Shown here in pieces: positions 1-7,695 of a DNA stretch of 64,000 nucleotides (positions within the stretch are counted from its first letter, which is position 1; each line of letters starts with the position of its first letter). A program made the position numbers and the translations under genes. Origin of the DNA: Bryobacterales bacterium (lineage in GTDB: Bacteria > Acidobacteriota > Terriglobia > Bryobacterales > Bryobacteraceae); contig JADZBH010000032.1 of assembly GCA_020852175.1 (NCBI GenBank), positions 22,482-86,481 of the forward strand, read 5' to 3'. The notes beneath the pieces are model-generated. The model was given only the letters and a program-made list of their open reading frames with translations, was not told the DNA's origin and did not search any database.

Positions 1-1
1 G

Positions 2-403
2 ACTCCTTCCGACATCCATCGCGATCCGGACCGCAACGTCCTGGGCGGCCCCTTGGAGTTGTGCGGCGCCGATCCCGTGACGGGCTTCTTCCGCGAGGGC
101 GCGTGCAGCACATGCCCCGAGGATGCCGGCTCGCACACCGTCTGTGCCAGGGTCACCGAGGAGTTCCTCGCCTTTTCCATGGCCGCCGGCAACGACCTGT
201 CGACGCCCTCGCCGTGGTTCGGCTTTCCGGGGCTCAAGCCGGGCGACCGCTGGTGTGTCTGCGCGGGACGTTGGAAAGAGGCGCTCGACGCCGGCGTGGC
301 GCCTCCCGTATTTCTCCGCGCCACGCACGAACGCGCACTGGAACTGATTCCGTTTGAAGAGCTTGTCCGGTTCGCCGCCGACGGGCCTGAGTTGATGCAG
401 TAA
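2..403 (+). CDS. DUF2237 family protein, 5' end cut by window edge
   Basis: The frame is open from base 2, so the gene begins left of the window; 133 residues are visible. The sequence carries the usual signature of the DUF2237 (COG3651) family: RNVLGGPLE near the start, then TGFFREGACSTCPED, HTVCARVT, GNDLSTP, FPGLKPGDRWCVCA and a final ATHERALEL. An internal TTG at 53 is an unlikely start because the conserved RNVLGGPLE block lies upstream of it. The family consists of small, cysteine-rich cytoplasmic proteins of unknown function. It ends 7 bp from the convergent ubiE gene. Confidence 0.85.
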   Translation, partial: TPSDIHRDPDRNVLGGPLELCGADPVTGFFREGACSTCPEDAGSHTVCARVTEEFLAFSMAAGNDLSTPSPWFGFPGLKPGDRWCVCAGRWKEALDAGVAPPVFLRATHERALELIPFEELVRFAADGPELMQ

Positions 404-410
404 GTCCGGG

Positions 411-1193
411 TTACACCCGCCGCGCCACGTGCAGGCCCAGCGCGCCGAACAGGAATCGCTTCCGCCATTCCACGGCGAACCCGGCCCGGCCCAGCGCCTC
501 CTCGAAGGCGGGCATGGTCAGATAGCGCCGGATCGAAGGCGACAGATAACCGTAGGTGACGGGCTCGCGATGCCACAGCCATCCGGCCGCGTTGCCCGCC
601 ACGGACATGTAGCCCAGGTACAACTCGCGCCACAGCGCATTCACCGGGCGGTAGAAATCCAGGTTCAACAACAGCCCGCCCGGCCGCAAGACGCGCGCGA
701 TCTCGCCCAGCGCCCGGTCCGGCTCATGCGTGTTCCGGATGCCGTAGCCGATGCTCACCACGTCGATGCTCGCATCGGGTAGCGCCAGCGCCAGCATGTT
801 GCCCACGGCGAAGCGCATCTTCAACTCCGGCGCTCCCGCCGCCCGCCGCGCGGCTTCATCGAGCATCTTGCCGCTCAGGTCGAAGCCCAGCGCCAGCGAA
901 GCGCCGGTGCGCCGCGCGATGGCCGCGCACAGATCGCCCGTGCCGCAGGCCAGGTCCAGCAGGCGGGGCCGGCGTGGCGTGCGCGCCGCTCCTTCGCGAA
1001 TCAACTGTTCCTTCCAGCCGCGGTCCATGCCGAAGGAAAATACGCGTGTGAAGGTGTCGTAGCCCGGCGCGAGAATATCGAACATCGTGGACACATACTT
1101 CTGCTTCAGCCGCTCATCGCGCAGATGGGCGTCCATGTCCAGGACGGCCAGTTCCTTCGGGTCGCGGCCATCGCGGGCTTTCAGTGAAATCAA
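411..1193 (-). CDS. ubiE: demethylmenaquinone methyltransferase (UbiE/MenG family)
   Basis: A 260-residue SAM-dependent methyltransferase of the UbiE/MenG family, which methylates demethylmenaquinone to menaquinone as a late step of quinone synthesis. Visible family features are YVSTMFDILAPGYD near the N-terminus, the SAM-binding LLDLACGTGDL, IGYGIRNTHEPDRAL, the motif LRPGG, and a C-terminal YGYLSPSIRRYLTMPAFEEAL. The TTG start at 1193 is chosen because AAGGAG lies 7 nt upstream; an internal ATG at 1136 would still keep the whole domain. It follows the SCO1-like gene by 11 bp and is probably co-transcribed with it. Confidence 0.9.
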   Translation of the reverse strand: MISLKARDGRDPKELAVLDMDAHLRDERLKQKYVSTMFDILAPGYDTFTRVFSFGMDRGWKEQLIREGAARTPRRPRLLDLACGTGDLCAAIARRTGASLALGFDLSGKMLDEAARRAAGAPELKMRFAVGNMLALALPDASIDVVSIGYGIRNTHEPDRALGEIARVLRPGGLLLNLDFYRPVNALWRELYLGYMSVAGNAAGWLWHREPVTYGYLSPSIRRYLTMPAFEEALGRAGFAVEWRKRFLFGALGLHVARRV

Positions 1194-1204
1194 GCGCAGG
1201 CTCC

Positions 1205-2011
1205 TTAGCGGGACGTAAGCGAGTATCGTAGCAGGCCCGCGAACTCTTCCAGCGCGAACGACGAGCCTTCCACCAGCGCCGCCAGCCTTCCTTCGGGATC
1301 GATCAGCGCCGTCGCCGACGTATGGACGATGACCCCCTCCTCCACCCAGGCGAACAAACCGAATTCGCGCGCCACCGCGTCCACCTCGCCGCCCGGCCCC
1401 GTCAGAAAGTGCCAGTTCTCCTTTGCCCCCGCCCTCCGTGCGTAGGCGTCCAGCACTTCAGGCGTGTCGAAGCGCGGGTCCAGCGTCACCGAAAGAAAGG
1501 TGAGCGGCGCGCCGGCGAAGCGCCGCTGCATGGCCGCGAACCCCGCCGTCAACCTCGGGCACACCTCGGGCAGCGGACAGCGCGTATAGATGAAGTTCAC
1601 CGCCACCCAGCGCCCGCGCAAGGAGTCCAGCGACACCCTCACGCCGCGATGGCTGATAAGAGTGAAGTCCGGCAACCGCTCACCCGTGCGCGGCTTGGGC
1701 GGCGCCTGTGTCACGTCCACCTCGCGCGGATCGAAGGCGCCGCTGGCCACACGCACACGCTCGACCAGACCTTTCCGCAGCGTGAAACTCACGCGCGCGC
1801 CCGGTCGCAGCGCTCCGAATTCGGAAGCCGTTCGCGCCCGGAACTCCATCGCCATGGCCGGCATATAGCCGGGAATCGCGCGGTGGGCGATCAGCGCCGT
1901 GCCAGGCTCCGGTCCCGTACGCACGACGATGCCCTGTACCGGGTACCGGCGTCCGCAACCCGCCGCCGCCAGCGCTAGTAGAACAACAGCACGTCGGGCC
2001 GCACCCGCCAC
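1205..2011 (-). CDS. SCO1/SenC-like copper lipoprotein with N-terminal CusF-like domain
   Basis: SCO proteins are membrane-tethered thioredoxin-fold copper chaperones for cytochrome oxidase assembly. The GTG at 2011 is preferred: GGAGG lies 4 nt upstream and it gives a clean lipoprotein signal ending in LAAAGC. Next comes a small beta domain of the copper-binding CusF/YnfA-like type (YPVQGIVVRTG, GYMPAMAMEF), then the SCO domain (FTLISHRGVRVSLDSLRG, YTRCPLPEVCPR, VTLDPRFDTPEVL, VIVHTSATALIDPEG). The copper cysteines are spaced CX5C rather than the classical CX3C; the distal His is present. A longer start at 2056 would overlap the FkbM gene by 82 bp. Its neighbour ubiE makes respiratory quinone, consistent with a respiratory role. 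Confidence 0.85.
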   Translation of the reverse strand: MAGAARRAVVLLALAAAGCGRRYPVQGIVVRTGPEPGTALIAHRAIPGYMPAMAMEFRARTASEFGALRPGARVSFTLRKGLVERVRVASGAFDPREVDVTQAPPKPRTGERLPDFTLISHRGVRVSLDSLRGRWVAVNFIYTRCPLPEVCPRLTAGFAAMQRRFAGAPLTFLSVTLDPRFDTPEVLDAYARRAGAKENWHFLTGPGGEVDAVAREFGLFAWVEEGVIVHTSATALIDPEGRLAALVEGSSFALEEFAGLLRYSLTSR

Positions 2012-2892
2012 CCTACCTCCGTGCACGGACCGCACACCTGCCGGTAGCCCGTCCATGCCTCACGCACCGCCTTGGGCACCTCCGCCGGGTGATCCGGCTG
2101 ATGATAGGTGGACAGCGCCATCCGCGGATGATACCGGGCGATCGTCTCGCGCGCCCCGCGCAGGGCCCGCACCTCGGCCCCCTCGATGTCCATCTTGATG
2201 AAATCCACGCGTTCCAGTTTCAATTCGGCCGCCAGCTTGTCGATGGTCGTCAGCGGCAGTTTCCGGTCCGAATCGTGCGTGGCGGCCTTGTCCGGCTCCT
2301 GATTGATCACAAAGCTGTCGGCCGCCGAATTGTCCGAATGCTGGTGCAGCACCAGCATGTCGTCCTTGTCCCATACGCCTTTCGGATAGACGATGACGCG
2401 GCCCTGCTCGATCTCGCTCTGAAAGTTCCGGCGCAACACCTCGATGTTTTGCGGCGCCGGCTCGATGGCCACCACCAGCTTCGCGCCCTGCTTCAACGCG
2501 CGCCGCGTGTACACGCCCACGTTGGCCCCGCAATCCAGCACAATGTCGCCTTCCTTGATGCGCACCTTGTCCGCCGTGTAGATGCCCACCTCTTCCTCGG
2601 CGATGTTGAACGGCAGAGCGAACTCACCGCGCGCGCGCACGGGAATCCAATAGGGCCCGTCCGGCGTCTCGTACTTGGCGTAGGGAGCATCGTCGGCCAC
2701 GCGGCGGCTGCCGGCCAGGATGCGGTCCTTGGCCTGCCGCAGTTCCTCGGCATGTTTCCTCGTGCCGATGGCATGGGAAAAAGTGCAGCCCTGCCCGAAA
2801 CCGGCCGCGGCCAGTGCGCCCAGGCGGACCGGGGTGGAGAACAGCAACACCACGCACAGCAGGATGAACAGGAGGACGAGCTTGCGAATCAC
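1975..2892 (-). CDS. FkbM family methyltransferase, membrane-anchored
   Basis: A 305-residue protein with an N-terminal hydrophobic helix (about residues 4-30) followed by an FkbM-type SAM methyltransferase domain. Motifs seen: GDIVLDCGANVGVYTRRAL (SAM loop), VVAIEPAPQNIEVLRRN, and LPLTTIDKL followed by RVDFIKMDIEGAEVRALRGA, which is the family hallmark. FkbM proteins O-methylate sugars, lipids or polyketides; the substrate here is unknown. The GTG start at 2892 has no Shine-Dalgarno but a TGC-TATCCT -10-like element ends 7 nt upstream, suggesting a leaderless transcript. Its 3' end overlaps the chosen start of the SCO gene by 37 bp. Confidence 0.85.
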   Translation of the reverse strand: MIRKLVLLFILLCVVLLFSTPVRLGALAAAGFGQGCTFSHAIGTRKHAEELRQAKDRILAGSRRVADDAPYAKYETPDGPYWIPVRARGEFALPFNIAEEEVGIYTADKVRIKEGDIVLDCGANVGVYTRRALKQGAKLVVAIEPAPQNIEVLRRNFQSEIEQGRVIVYPKGVWDKDDMLVLHQHSDNSAADSFVINQEPDKAATHDSDRKLPLTTIDKLAAELKLERVDFIKMDIEGAEVRALRGARETIARYHPRMALSTYHQPDHPAEVPKAVREAWTGYRQVCGPCTEVGWRVRPDVLLFY

Positions 2893-2899
2893 TTCACGA

Positions 2900-2908
2900 A
2901 GGATAGCA
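2900..2908 (-). promoter_or_regulatory. putative extended -10 for a leaderless transcript (FkbM gene)
   Basis: On the minus strand the sequence reads TGC-TATCCT, an extended -10 type element, with only 7 nt before the GTG at 2892. No Shine-Dalgarno lies between. A start site 6-8 nt downstream of the hexamer would coincide with the start codon. No good -35 is visible. Confidence 0.45.
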
Positions 2909-2946
2909 CCGGGCCGGGCCGCCCCTCGCCGCCTTGAAGGGCCGCA

Positions 2947-5352
2947 TTAACGCAGCGCCGTCTCCAGCTTCACCAGCATCGGCGCGCCCGCCGGCAGAAA
3001 CGCTTTCAACTCGGCCAGCGCGCGTTCCACCTTGGGCCGGGCCTCGTCCGTGCGGCCCATCTCCATCAGGCACAACCCTTCGGCCGCCATCCGGTTGCCC
3101 GTCCACTGCGGCGGCATTCTCCCTCCGCTGATCTCATCGGCCTCCTTCATGAGCGCCGGTACGCCTTCGCAGCGCCCCGCGCGAAAGCTGGCCATGCCGG
3201 CATCGACGAAGATCATCCAGCGCGGCGCGCCCGCTTCCTGCGCCCGCCGCCGCGTTTCCGCCACGGCCGACTCCACGATCTCCATCGCCCGGTCCTTCTC
3301 TCCCGCCTCGGCCATGCGGGCCGCCCACATCACCTTCATGCGCAGGAACTCGAACGGGCTTACATAACCCTCCATCAACTCGACGCCGCGTCCCAGCGCC
3401 GCCGCCGCGGCCCCGATGTCCCCCTGTGCGTACTCGATGGTGGCGAGCGACCGCAGCAGCGTCACCTGGAGCGAGTTCGAATCCCGCTCCCGCGCCGCCA
3501 GGTCCAGCCCCTGCTGCACGGCGCGCCGGGCTTCGCCGAAACGCCGCGCCTTGGTCAGCGCCATCGCGAATCCGTTCAGCACATAGCCCTTGAACAGCCG
3601 TGGCGGCATGGAGGTCTCGATGCTATCGTTGGGAATCTCCGGCAGACGCTTCACCGCCTGTTCCATCAGCGCCAGCATCGCTTTCGGGTCTTTCCCGCAA
3701 TTTTCCTTCGATTGTCCCAGCCCCACGGCGAAGGCCACCCACCCCTCGACCGGAATTCCTTTGCCCTGCTCGCGCCACACCTGTTCGCCTTCGCGGAACA
3801 GCTTGTCCGCCTCGGCGCAGCGCCCCAGCGAGATCTCCAACTGCCCCAGCGTATTCAACGTGCCCAGGCGAGCGCCGGGCTGGCCGGAGCGACGGGCCCG
3901 GTCCACGCTCTCGCGGATCATCTTCAGCGCCTCTTCCGGACGACCGTCGAAGTAGCTCAGCCAGCCCAACGAAGCTTGCAGCGTGGCCGCCGTGCCCTCG
4001 TCCAGCACCGTGCCGCGCTCCAGCGCCCGGTTCGTGCGGTCCACCACCTCGCGCCAGCTCATCCCCTGCCGTCCGCCATAGAGCGGATTCGTGCTCTGGA
4101 ACATCCAGAACAGAAACTGCGCCCGCGCCTGGGCCTTGCGGCCCTCCTCCACCTGCCGCCGTTGCTGGTACCAGCCAAAGCCAAGCGCGCCGATCAAACC
4201 AGCGGCCAGCAACGCCGTCACCGTCACCGTACCCGCGTGCCGTTGCGCGTACTTCTGCACGCGATACAGCAGGGTCTGCGGCCGCGCCTGAATCGGCCGG
4301 CCGGTGAGATACCGCCCCACCTCCTCGGCCAGTTCCCGCACCGTGCCGTAGCGCTGTTCGGGCGCCGTACGCAGGCATTTCAACACAATCACCGACAGAT
4401 CCCCGGCCAGGCGCGCCCGCAATTGTTGCACCGTCACGCCGCGCTCCCGGGCCGCCTGCTCGGTCACGGCCGTGTCCGGCGCCGGCGTTTCCGTCTCCCG
4501 CACCGCACGCTCCACCAGCGCCACGATCGAGGCGTTTCCGGCCGGCGTCTCTCCGGCCAGCAACTCGTACAACACCACGCCCAGCGAATAGATGTCGCTC
4601 TGCGTCGTCAACGGGCGCGCCAGCAACTGCTCCGGGCTGGCATACACCGGCGTCAGCGGCGCCGTCGTCGTCGAGCCGCCCATCTGGTTCAGCAGTTTCG
4701 CCGTTCCGAAATCGAGCAGTTTCACCACGCCCCCGGCCGTCACCATGATGTTGCCCGGCTTCAGGTCCAGATGGAGGATCAGGTTCCGGTGCGCATACTC
4801 CACCACGCCGCACAACTGCCGGAACAGTTGCAGCCGCTCCTCCAGGCCTAATTTGCGGTGGTCGCAATAATCGTCCAGCCGCTCGCCCTCCACCAGTTCC
4901 ATCAGCAGGTAGGGACGCCCGTACCCATCGAAACCGGCATCGTAGACTCGTGGAATATTCGGATGGTTCAGCGAGGCGACAATCTTCTGCTCGCGCAAAA
5001 ACCGCTCGCGCAATTCGGGCGAATCCACATGCGCCGACAGCAGCTTCAAGGCTCCTCGCGCCGTGATGCCCGAGGTTTCCCACTCCACCAGCCACACCGT
5101 ACCCATGCCGCCCGCGCCCAGTTGCCGCGCCACGCGGTAACTACCGATGGCGGGTGATCCTTGCACCGCCTGTGCCGCCTGAGGGCCTGCATCGGCCCCC
5201 GCCGCGTCGTCGGCCGCCAAAAGCTCCAGCACGCGAGCCCGCAGCGCCGGAAAGGCCTCCAGCGCCTTCACCCGCTCGCCGGGAGGCAGCGGGGAAAGGC
5301 TGTGAAAGAGTTCCTGGATCTGGTCCCAGTTCTGTTCCTCGATGTTCATCAC
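2947..5352 (-). CDS. Ser/Thr protein kinase with transmembrane helix and C-terminal TPR-like region (non-RD)
   Basis: An 801-residue Hanks-type kinase. Residues 72-340 form the kinase domain: glycine loop LGAGGMGTV at 78-86, ALKLL with Lys103, catalytic loop HLDLKPGN at 194-201, DFG at 214-216. The catalytic loop reads HLD instead of HRD, so this is a non-RD kinase, which normally does not need activation-loop phosphorylation. One membrane helix lies at about 374-395, followed by roughly 400 residues of helical TPR-like repeats. The topology suggests a cytoplasmic kinase with an outward sensory or scaffolding region. It follows the ECF sigma factor gene by 39 bp, a pairing typical of Solibacter-like Acidobacteriota. 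Confidence 0.9.
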   Translation of the reverse strand: MMNIEEQNWDQIQELFHSLSPLPPGERVKALEAFPALRARVLELLAADDAAGADAGPQAAQAVQGSPAIGSYRVARQLGAGGMGTVWLVEWETSGITARGALKLLSAHVDSPELRERFLREQKIVASLNHPNIPRVYDAGFDGYGRPYLLMELVEGERLDDYCDHRKLGLEERLQLFRQLCGVVEYAHRNLILHLDLKPGNIMVTAGGVVKLLDFGTAKLLNQMGGSTTTAPLTPVYASPEQLLARPLTTQSDIYSLGVVLYELLAGETPAGNASIVALVERAVRETETPAPDTAVTEQAARERGVTVQQLRARLAGDLSVIVLKCLRTAPEQRYGTVRELAEEVGRYLTGRPIQARPQTLLYRVQKYAQRHAGTVTVTALLAAGLIGALGFGWYQQRRQVEEGRKAQARAQFLFWMFQSTNPLYGGRQGMSWREVVDRTNRALERGTVLDEGTAATLQASLGWLSYFDGRPEEALKMIRESVDRARRSGQPGARLGTLNTLGQLEISLGRCAEADKLFREGEQVWREQGKGIPVEGWVAFAVGLGQSKENCGKDPKAMLALMEQAVKRLPEIPNDSIETSMPPRLFKGYVLNGFAMALTKARRFGEARRAVQQGLDLAARERDSNSLQVTLLRSLATIEYAQGDIGAAAAALGRGVELMEGYVSPFEFLRMKVMWAARMAEAGEKDRAMEIVESAVAETRRRAQEAGAPRWMIFVDAGMASFRAGRCEGVPALMKEADEISGGRMPPQWTGNRMAAEGLCLMEMGRTDEARPKVERALAELKAFLPAGAPMLVKLETALR

Positions 5353-5391
5353 TTCATCCGTCCTGTAGGCGCAGATGCTGATGTTCGTGAC

Positions 5392-6006
5392 TCACCCCGC
5401 CCCAGCGGAACCCTCCGGCCCGGGCTCGCCCGACACCCCGTTCAAACGCGCGTACAGCCAGGAGCGTACGAAGCGCAGCTCGCGGTCCACCGTGGCCTTG
5501 GATACTCCGGATACCTCGGCTGCCTCCTCCGCGGTCAACCCCAGCATGTAGCGCAACTCCACCAGACGGCATTTGCGCGCATCCAGCCCCTCCAACTCAT
5601 CGAGGGCCCGGTTCAGATCCACCATTTGTTCGCCGCCGGTCTCCACCCAGGCCAGCTCGTCGTGCAGGCGCACCGTTGCGCCCCCGCCGCGCTTGGCCGC
5701 CCGTTCCCGCCGCGCCTGGTCCACCAGAATCCACCGCATCAGACGTGCCGCCAGGCTCAGGAAATGATTGCGGTTCTCAAACCGCAGTTCGCGCTGCTCC
5801 AGCAGGCGCACATAGAACTCATTCACCAGCCCGGTGGCCTGCATCAGGCTTCCTCGCCGCTCGCCCCGGCACAGCGCTCCGGCCACCTCTTTCAAACGCG
5901 GGTAGATCCGCTCCAATAGAGGTCCCAACGCCTCTTGATTGCCCGCCTCCCACTGGCGCAGCAACACCGTGATTTCGCCACCCTGCCCCTGGCCCTCATC
6001 CGCCAC
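5392..6006 (-). CDS. ECF-type RNA polymerase sigma factor, TIGR02999-like
   Basis: A 204-residue sigma factor. Region 2 includes GSLMQATGLVNEFYVRLL and FLSLAARLMRWILVDQAR, characteristic of the TIGR02999 group; region 4 includes LVELRYMLGLTAEEAAEVSGVSKATVDREL, a helix-turn-helix for -35 recognition. The group is abundant in Acidobacteria and Planctomycetes and commonly sits beside a Ser/Thr kinase, as here. The GTG start at 6006 lacks a Shine-Dalgarno, but TATACT ends 6 nt upstream, so the mRNA may be leaderless. It probably controls envelope or stress genes with the kinase as its regulator; this is inference from context. Confidence 0.9.
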   Translation of the reverse strand: MADEGQGQGGEITVLLRQWEAGNQEALGPLLERIYPRLKEVAGALCRGERRGSLMQATGLVNEFYVRLLEQRELRFENRNHFLSLAARLMRWILVDQARRERAAKRGGGATVRLHDELAWVETGGEQMVDLNRALDELEGLDARKCRLVELRYMLGLTAEEAAEVSGVSKATVDRELRFVRSWLYARLNGVSGEPGPEGSAGAG

Positions 6007-6012
6007 GGATCA

Positions 6013-6018
6013 AGTATA
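6013..6018 (-). promoter_or_regulatory. -10 hexamer TATACT, leaderless start of sigma factor gene
   Basis: TATACT on the minus strand matches the -10 consensus at 5 of 6 positions and ends 6 nt before the GTG at 6006. There is no ribosome binding site in the gap. The 139-bp interval 6007-6145 is the divergent promoter region between this operon and the M16 peptidase genes. Confidence 0.5.
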
Positions 6019-6145
6019 ACGTCGCGCCCCGGCACTCCCGGCAAACGCCTTCCGGCCGCGTGCGTCTAAAGTTACCGGCCCATGGTTCGCAGTCTGGAAC
6101 CGGAATGTGCTGAACTAGTCCAAGCAAGGAGAATCGAGACATTTC

Positions 6146-7666
6146 ATGAAGCCCGACAGCCGGACGATCCGTCTGGCCTGCGCGGCCCTGGCGCTCAGTG
6201 CAGCGCCCTGGCTGGCCGCCCAGGACAGCTTTGCCGAGTTCGAGAAAAAAGTTACCGAATTTACGCTCGACAACGGGATGAAGTTCCTCATCGTCGAACG
6301 GCACAACGCCCCTGTGGTGAGTTTCTACACCTACGCCGACGTGGGCTCGGTGCAAGAGGTGAAGGGCATCACGGGCATGGCGCACATGTTCGAGCACATG
6401 GCGTTCAAAGGCACCCGCAAGGTCGGCACGAAAAACTGGCCGGAGGAGAAAAGTGCGCTGGACCATGTGGACAAGGCGTTCCTGGCGCTGCGGGCCGAGC
6501 GCGACAAGGGAGATAAGGCCAGTAAGGAAAAACTGGCGGAACTCAACAAGGCGTTCGAAGCGGCGCAGGAAGGCGCGGGCCGTTTCGTGGTGCCGAACGA
6601 GCTGGGCAAATTGATCGATTCGGCCGGCGGGCGGGGCTTGAACGCCTCCACGGCCAGCGACAAAACCGACTATTTTTACAGCCTCCCCTCGAACGCCGTC
6701 GAGTTGTGGTTCTACCTGGAGAGCGAACGCTTTCTGAACCCCGTGCTGCGCGAATTCTATAAGGAAGCCGGTGTCGTGCGCGAGGAACGCCGCATGCGCA
6801 CCGACTCCAACCCCATCGGCAAGATGATCGAGGAGTTTCTCGCCGTGGCCTACAAGGCGCATCCCTACGGCGAACCCGGCATCGGCCACATGAGCGACCT
6901 GATGAACTTCACGCGTCCCGACGCCGAGGCCTTCTTCAACCAGCACTATATGGCATCGAGCCTCACCTGCGTCCTGGCCGGCGACATCGACCCGAAACGG
7001 GCCCGCGCGCTGGCGGAAGCCTACTTCGGACGTCTGCCCAAGCGTCCCAGGCCGGAACCCGTGCGCACGGCCGAGCCGAAGCAGGATGTGGAAAAGCGCG
7101 TACTCTTGAAAGCGCAGTCCCAGCCCTGGGTGCTGATCGGTTACCACAAGCCCGCGGCGACGCACCCCGACGGGCCGGTCTACGACGCCATCGGCAGCCT
7201 GCTGAGCGATGGACGCAGTTCGCGCCTCTACCGCCGCCTGGTGACGGAAAAGAAAATTGTCGCCGGCGCTGGCGGCTTCCCCGACTTTCCGGGTGAAAAG
7301 TATCCCGGCCTCTTTTTCTTTTACGCCGCGGCCAACCCGGGCAAGACGAACGCCGAGGTGGAAACGGCCATGTACGGCGAAATCGACGATCTGAAAACCA
7401 ATCTGGTGAGCCAGGAGGAGTTGGATGGCGTGAAGCGCCGCGCCCGCTCCTCCATCATCAACAGCCTCTCCAGCAACACCTCCATCGGCATGCAACTGGC
7501 CAAGTTCCAGGTGCTCACGGGCGACTGGCGGAACGTCTTCAAGTACCTGGATGAGATCAACAAGGTGACGCCGGAGGATGTGCGCCGCGTGGCGCGCGCC
7601 ACCTTCGTCGAAACCAACCGCACCGTGGGCTACATCGAGATGGCCAAGCCCGGGGCGGGGAACTAA
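6146..7666 (+). CDS. M16 zinc peptidase, catalytic partner
   Basis: A 506-residue exported peptidase of the insulinase/PqqL family. An N-terminal signal peptide ends near AAQD (about residue 26). The inverted zinc motif HMFEH is intact at 80-84, and a distal REERRMR supplies the downstream glutamate region, so this is the catalytic member. Between the two there is an insertion of about 45 residues, rich in Lys, Glu and Ala, longer than in compact homologues. GGAG at 6130-6133 lies 12 nt before the ATG; spacing is loose but the signal peptide fits this start. The gene is followed 29 bp later by a second M16 gene lacking the zinc motif; such pairs usually form a heterodimeric periplasmic protease. 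Confidence 0.9.
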   Translation: MKPDSRTIRLACAALALSAAPWLAAQDSFAEFEKKVTEFTLDNGMKFLIVERHNAPVVSFYTYADVGSVQEVKGITGMAHMFEHMAFKGTRKVGTKNWPEEKSALDHVDKAFLALRAERDKGDKASKEKLAELNKAFEAAQEGAGRFVVPNELGKLIDSAGGRGLNASTASDKTDYFYSLPSNAVELWFYLESERFLNPVLREFYKEAGVVREERRMRTDSNPIGKMIEEFLAVAYKAHPYGEPGIGHMSDLMNFTRPDAEAFFNQHYMASSLTCVLAGDIDPKRARALAEAYFGRLPKRPRPEPVRTAEPKQDVEKRVLLKAQSQPWVLIGYHKPAATHPDGPVYDAIGSLLSDGRSSRLYRRLVTEKKIVAGAGGFPDFPGEKYPGLFFFYAAANPGKTNAEVETAMYGEIDDLKTNLVSQEELDGVKRRARSSIINSLSSNTSIGMQLAKFQVLTGDWRNVFKYLDEINKVTPEDVRRVARATFVETNRTVGYIEMAKPGAGN

Positions 7667-7695
7667 GGCCGGAACGCGAACCAGGAGACACACAC

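Noticed and set aside
5996..7693. Long minus-strand open frame across the first M16 gene
   Set aside because: It is antisense to a well-supported peptidase gene, has no recognisable domain and an amino-acid mix typical of GC-rich shadow frames. The same holds for the antisense frames at 8332-9888, 11872-13005, 22395-24029 and 61163-62485.
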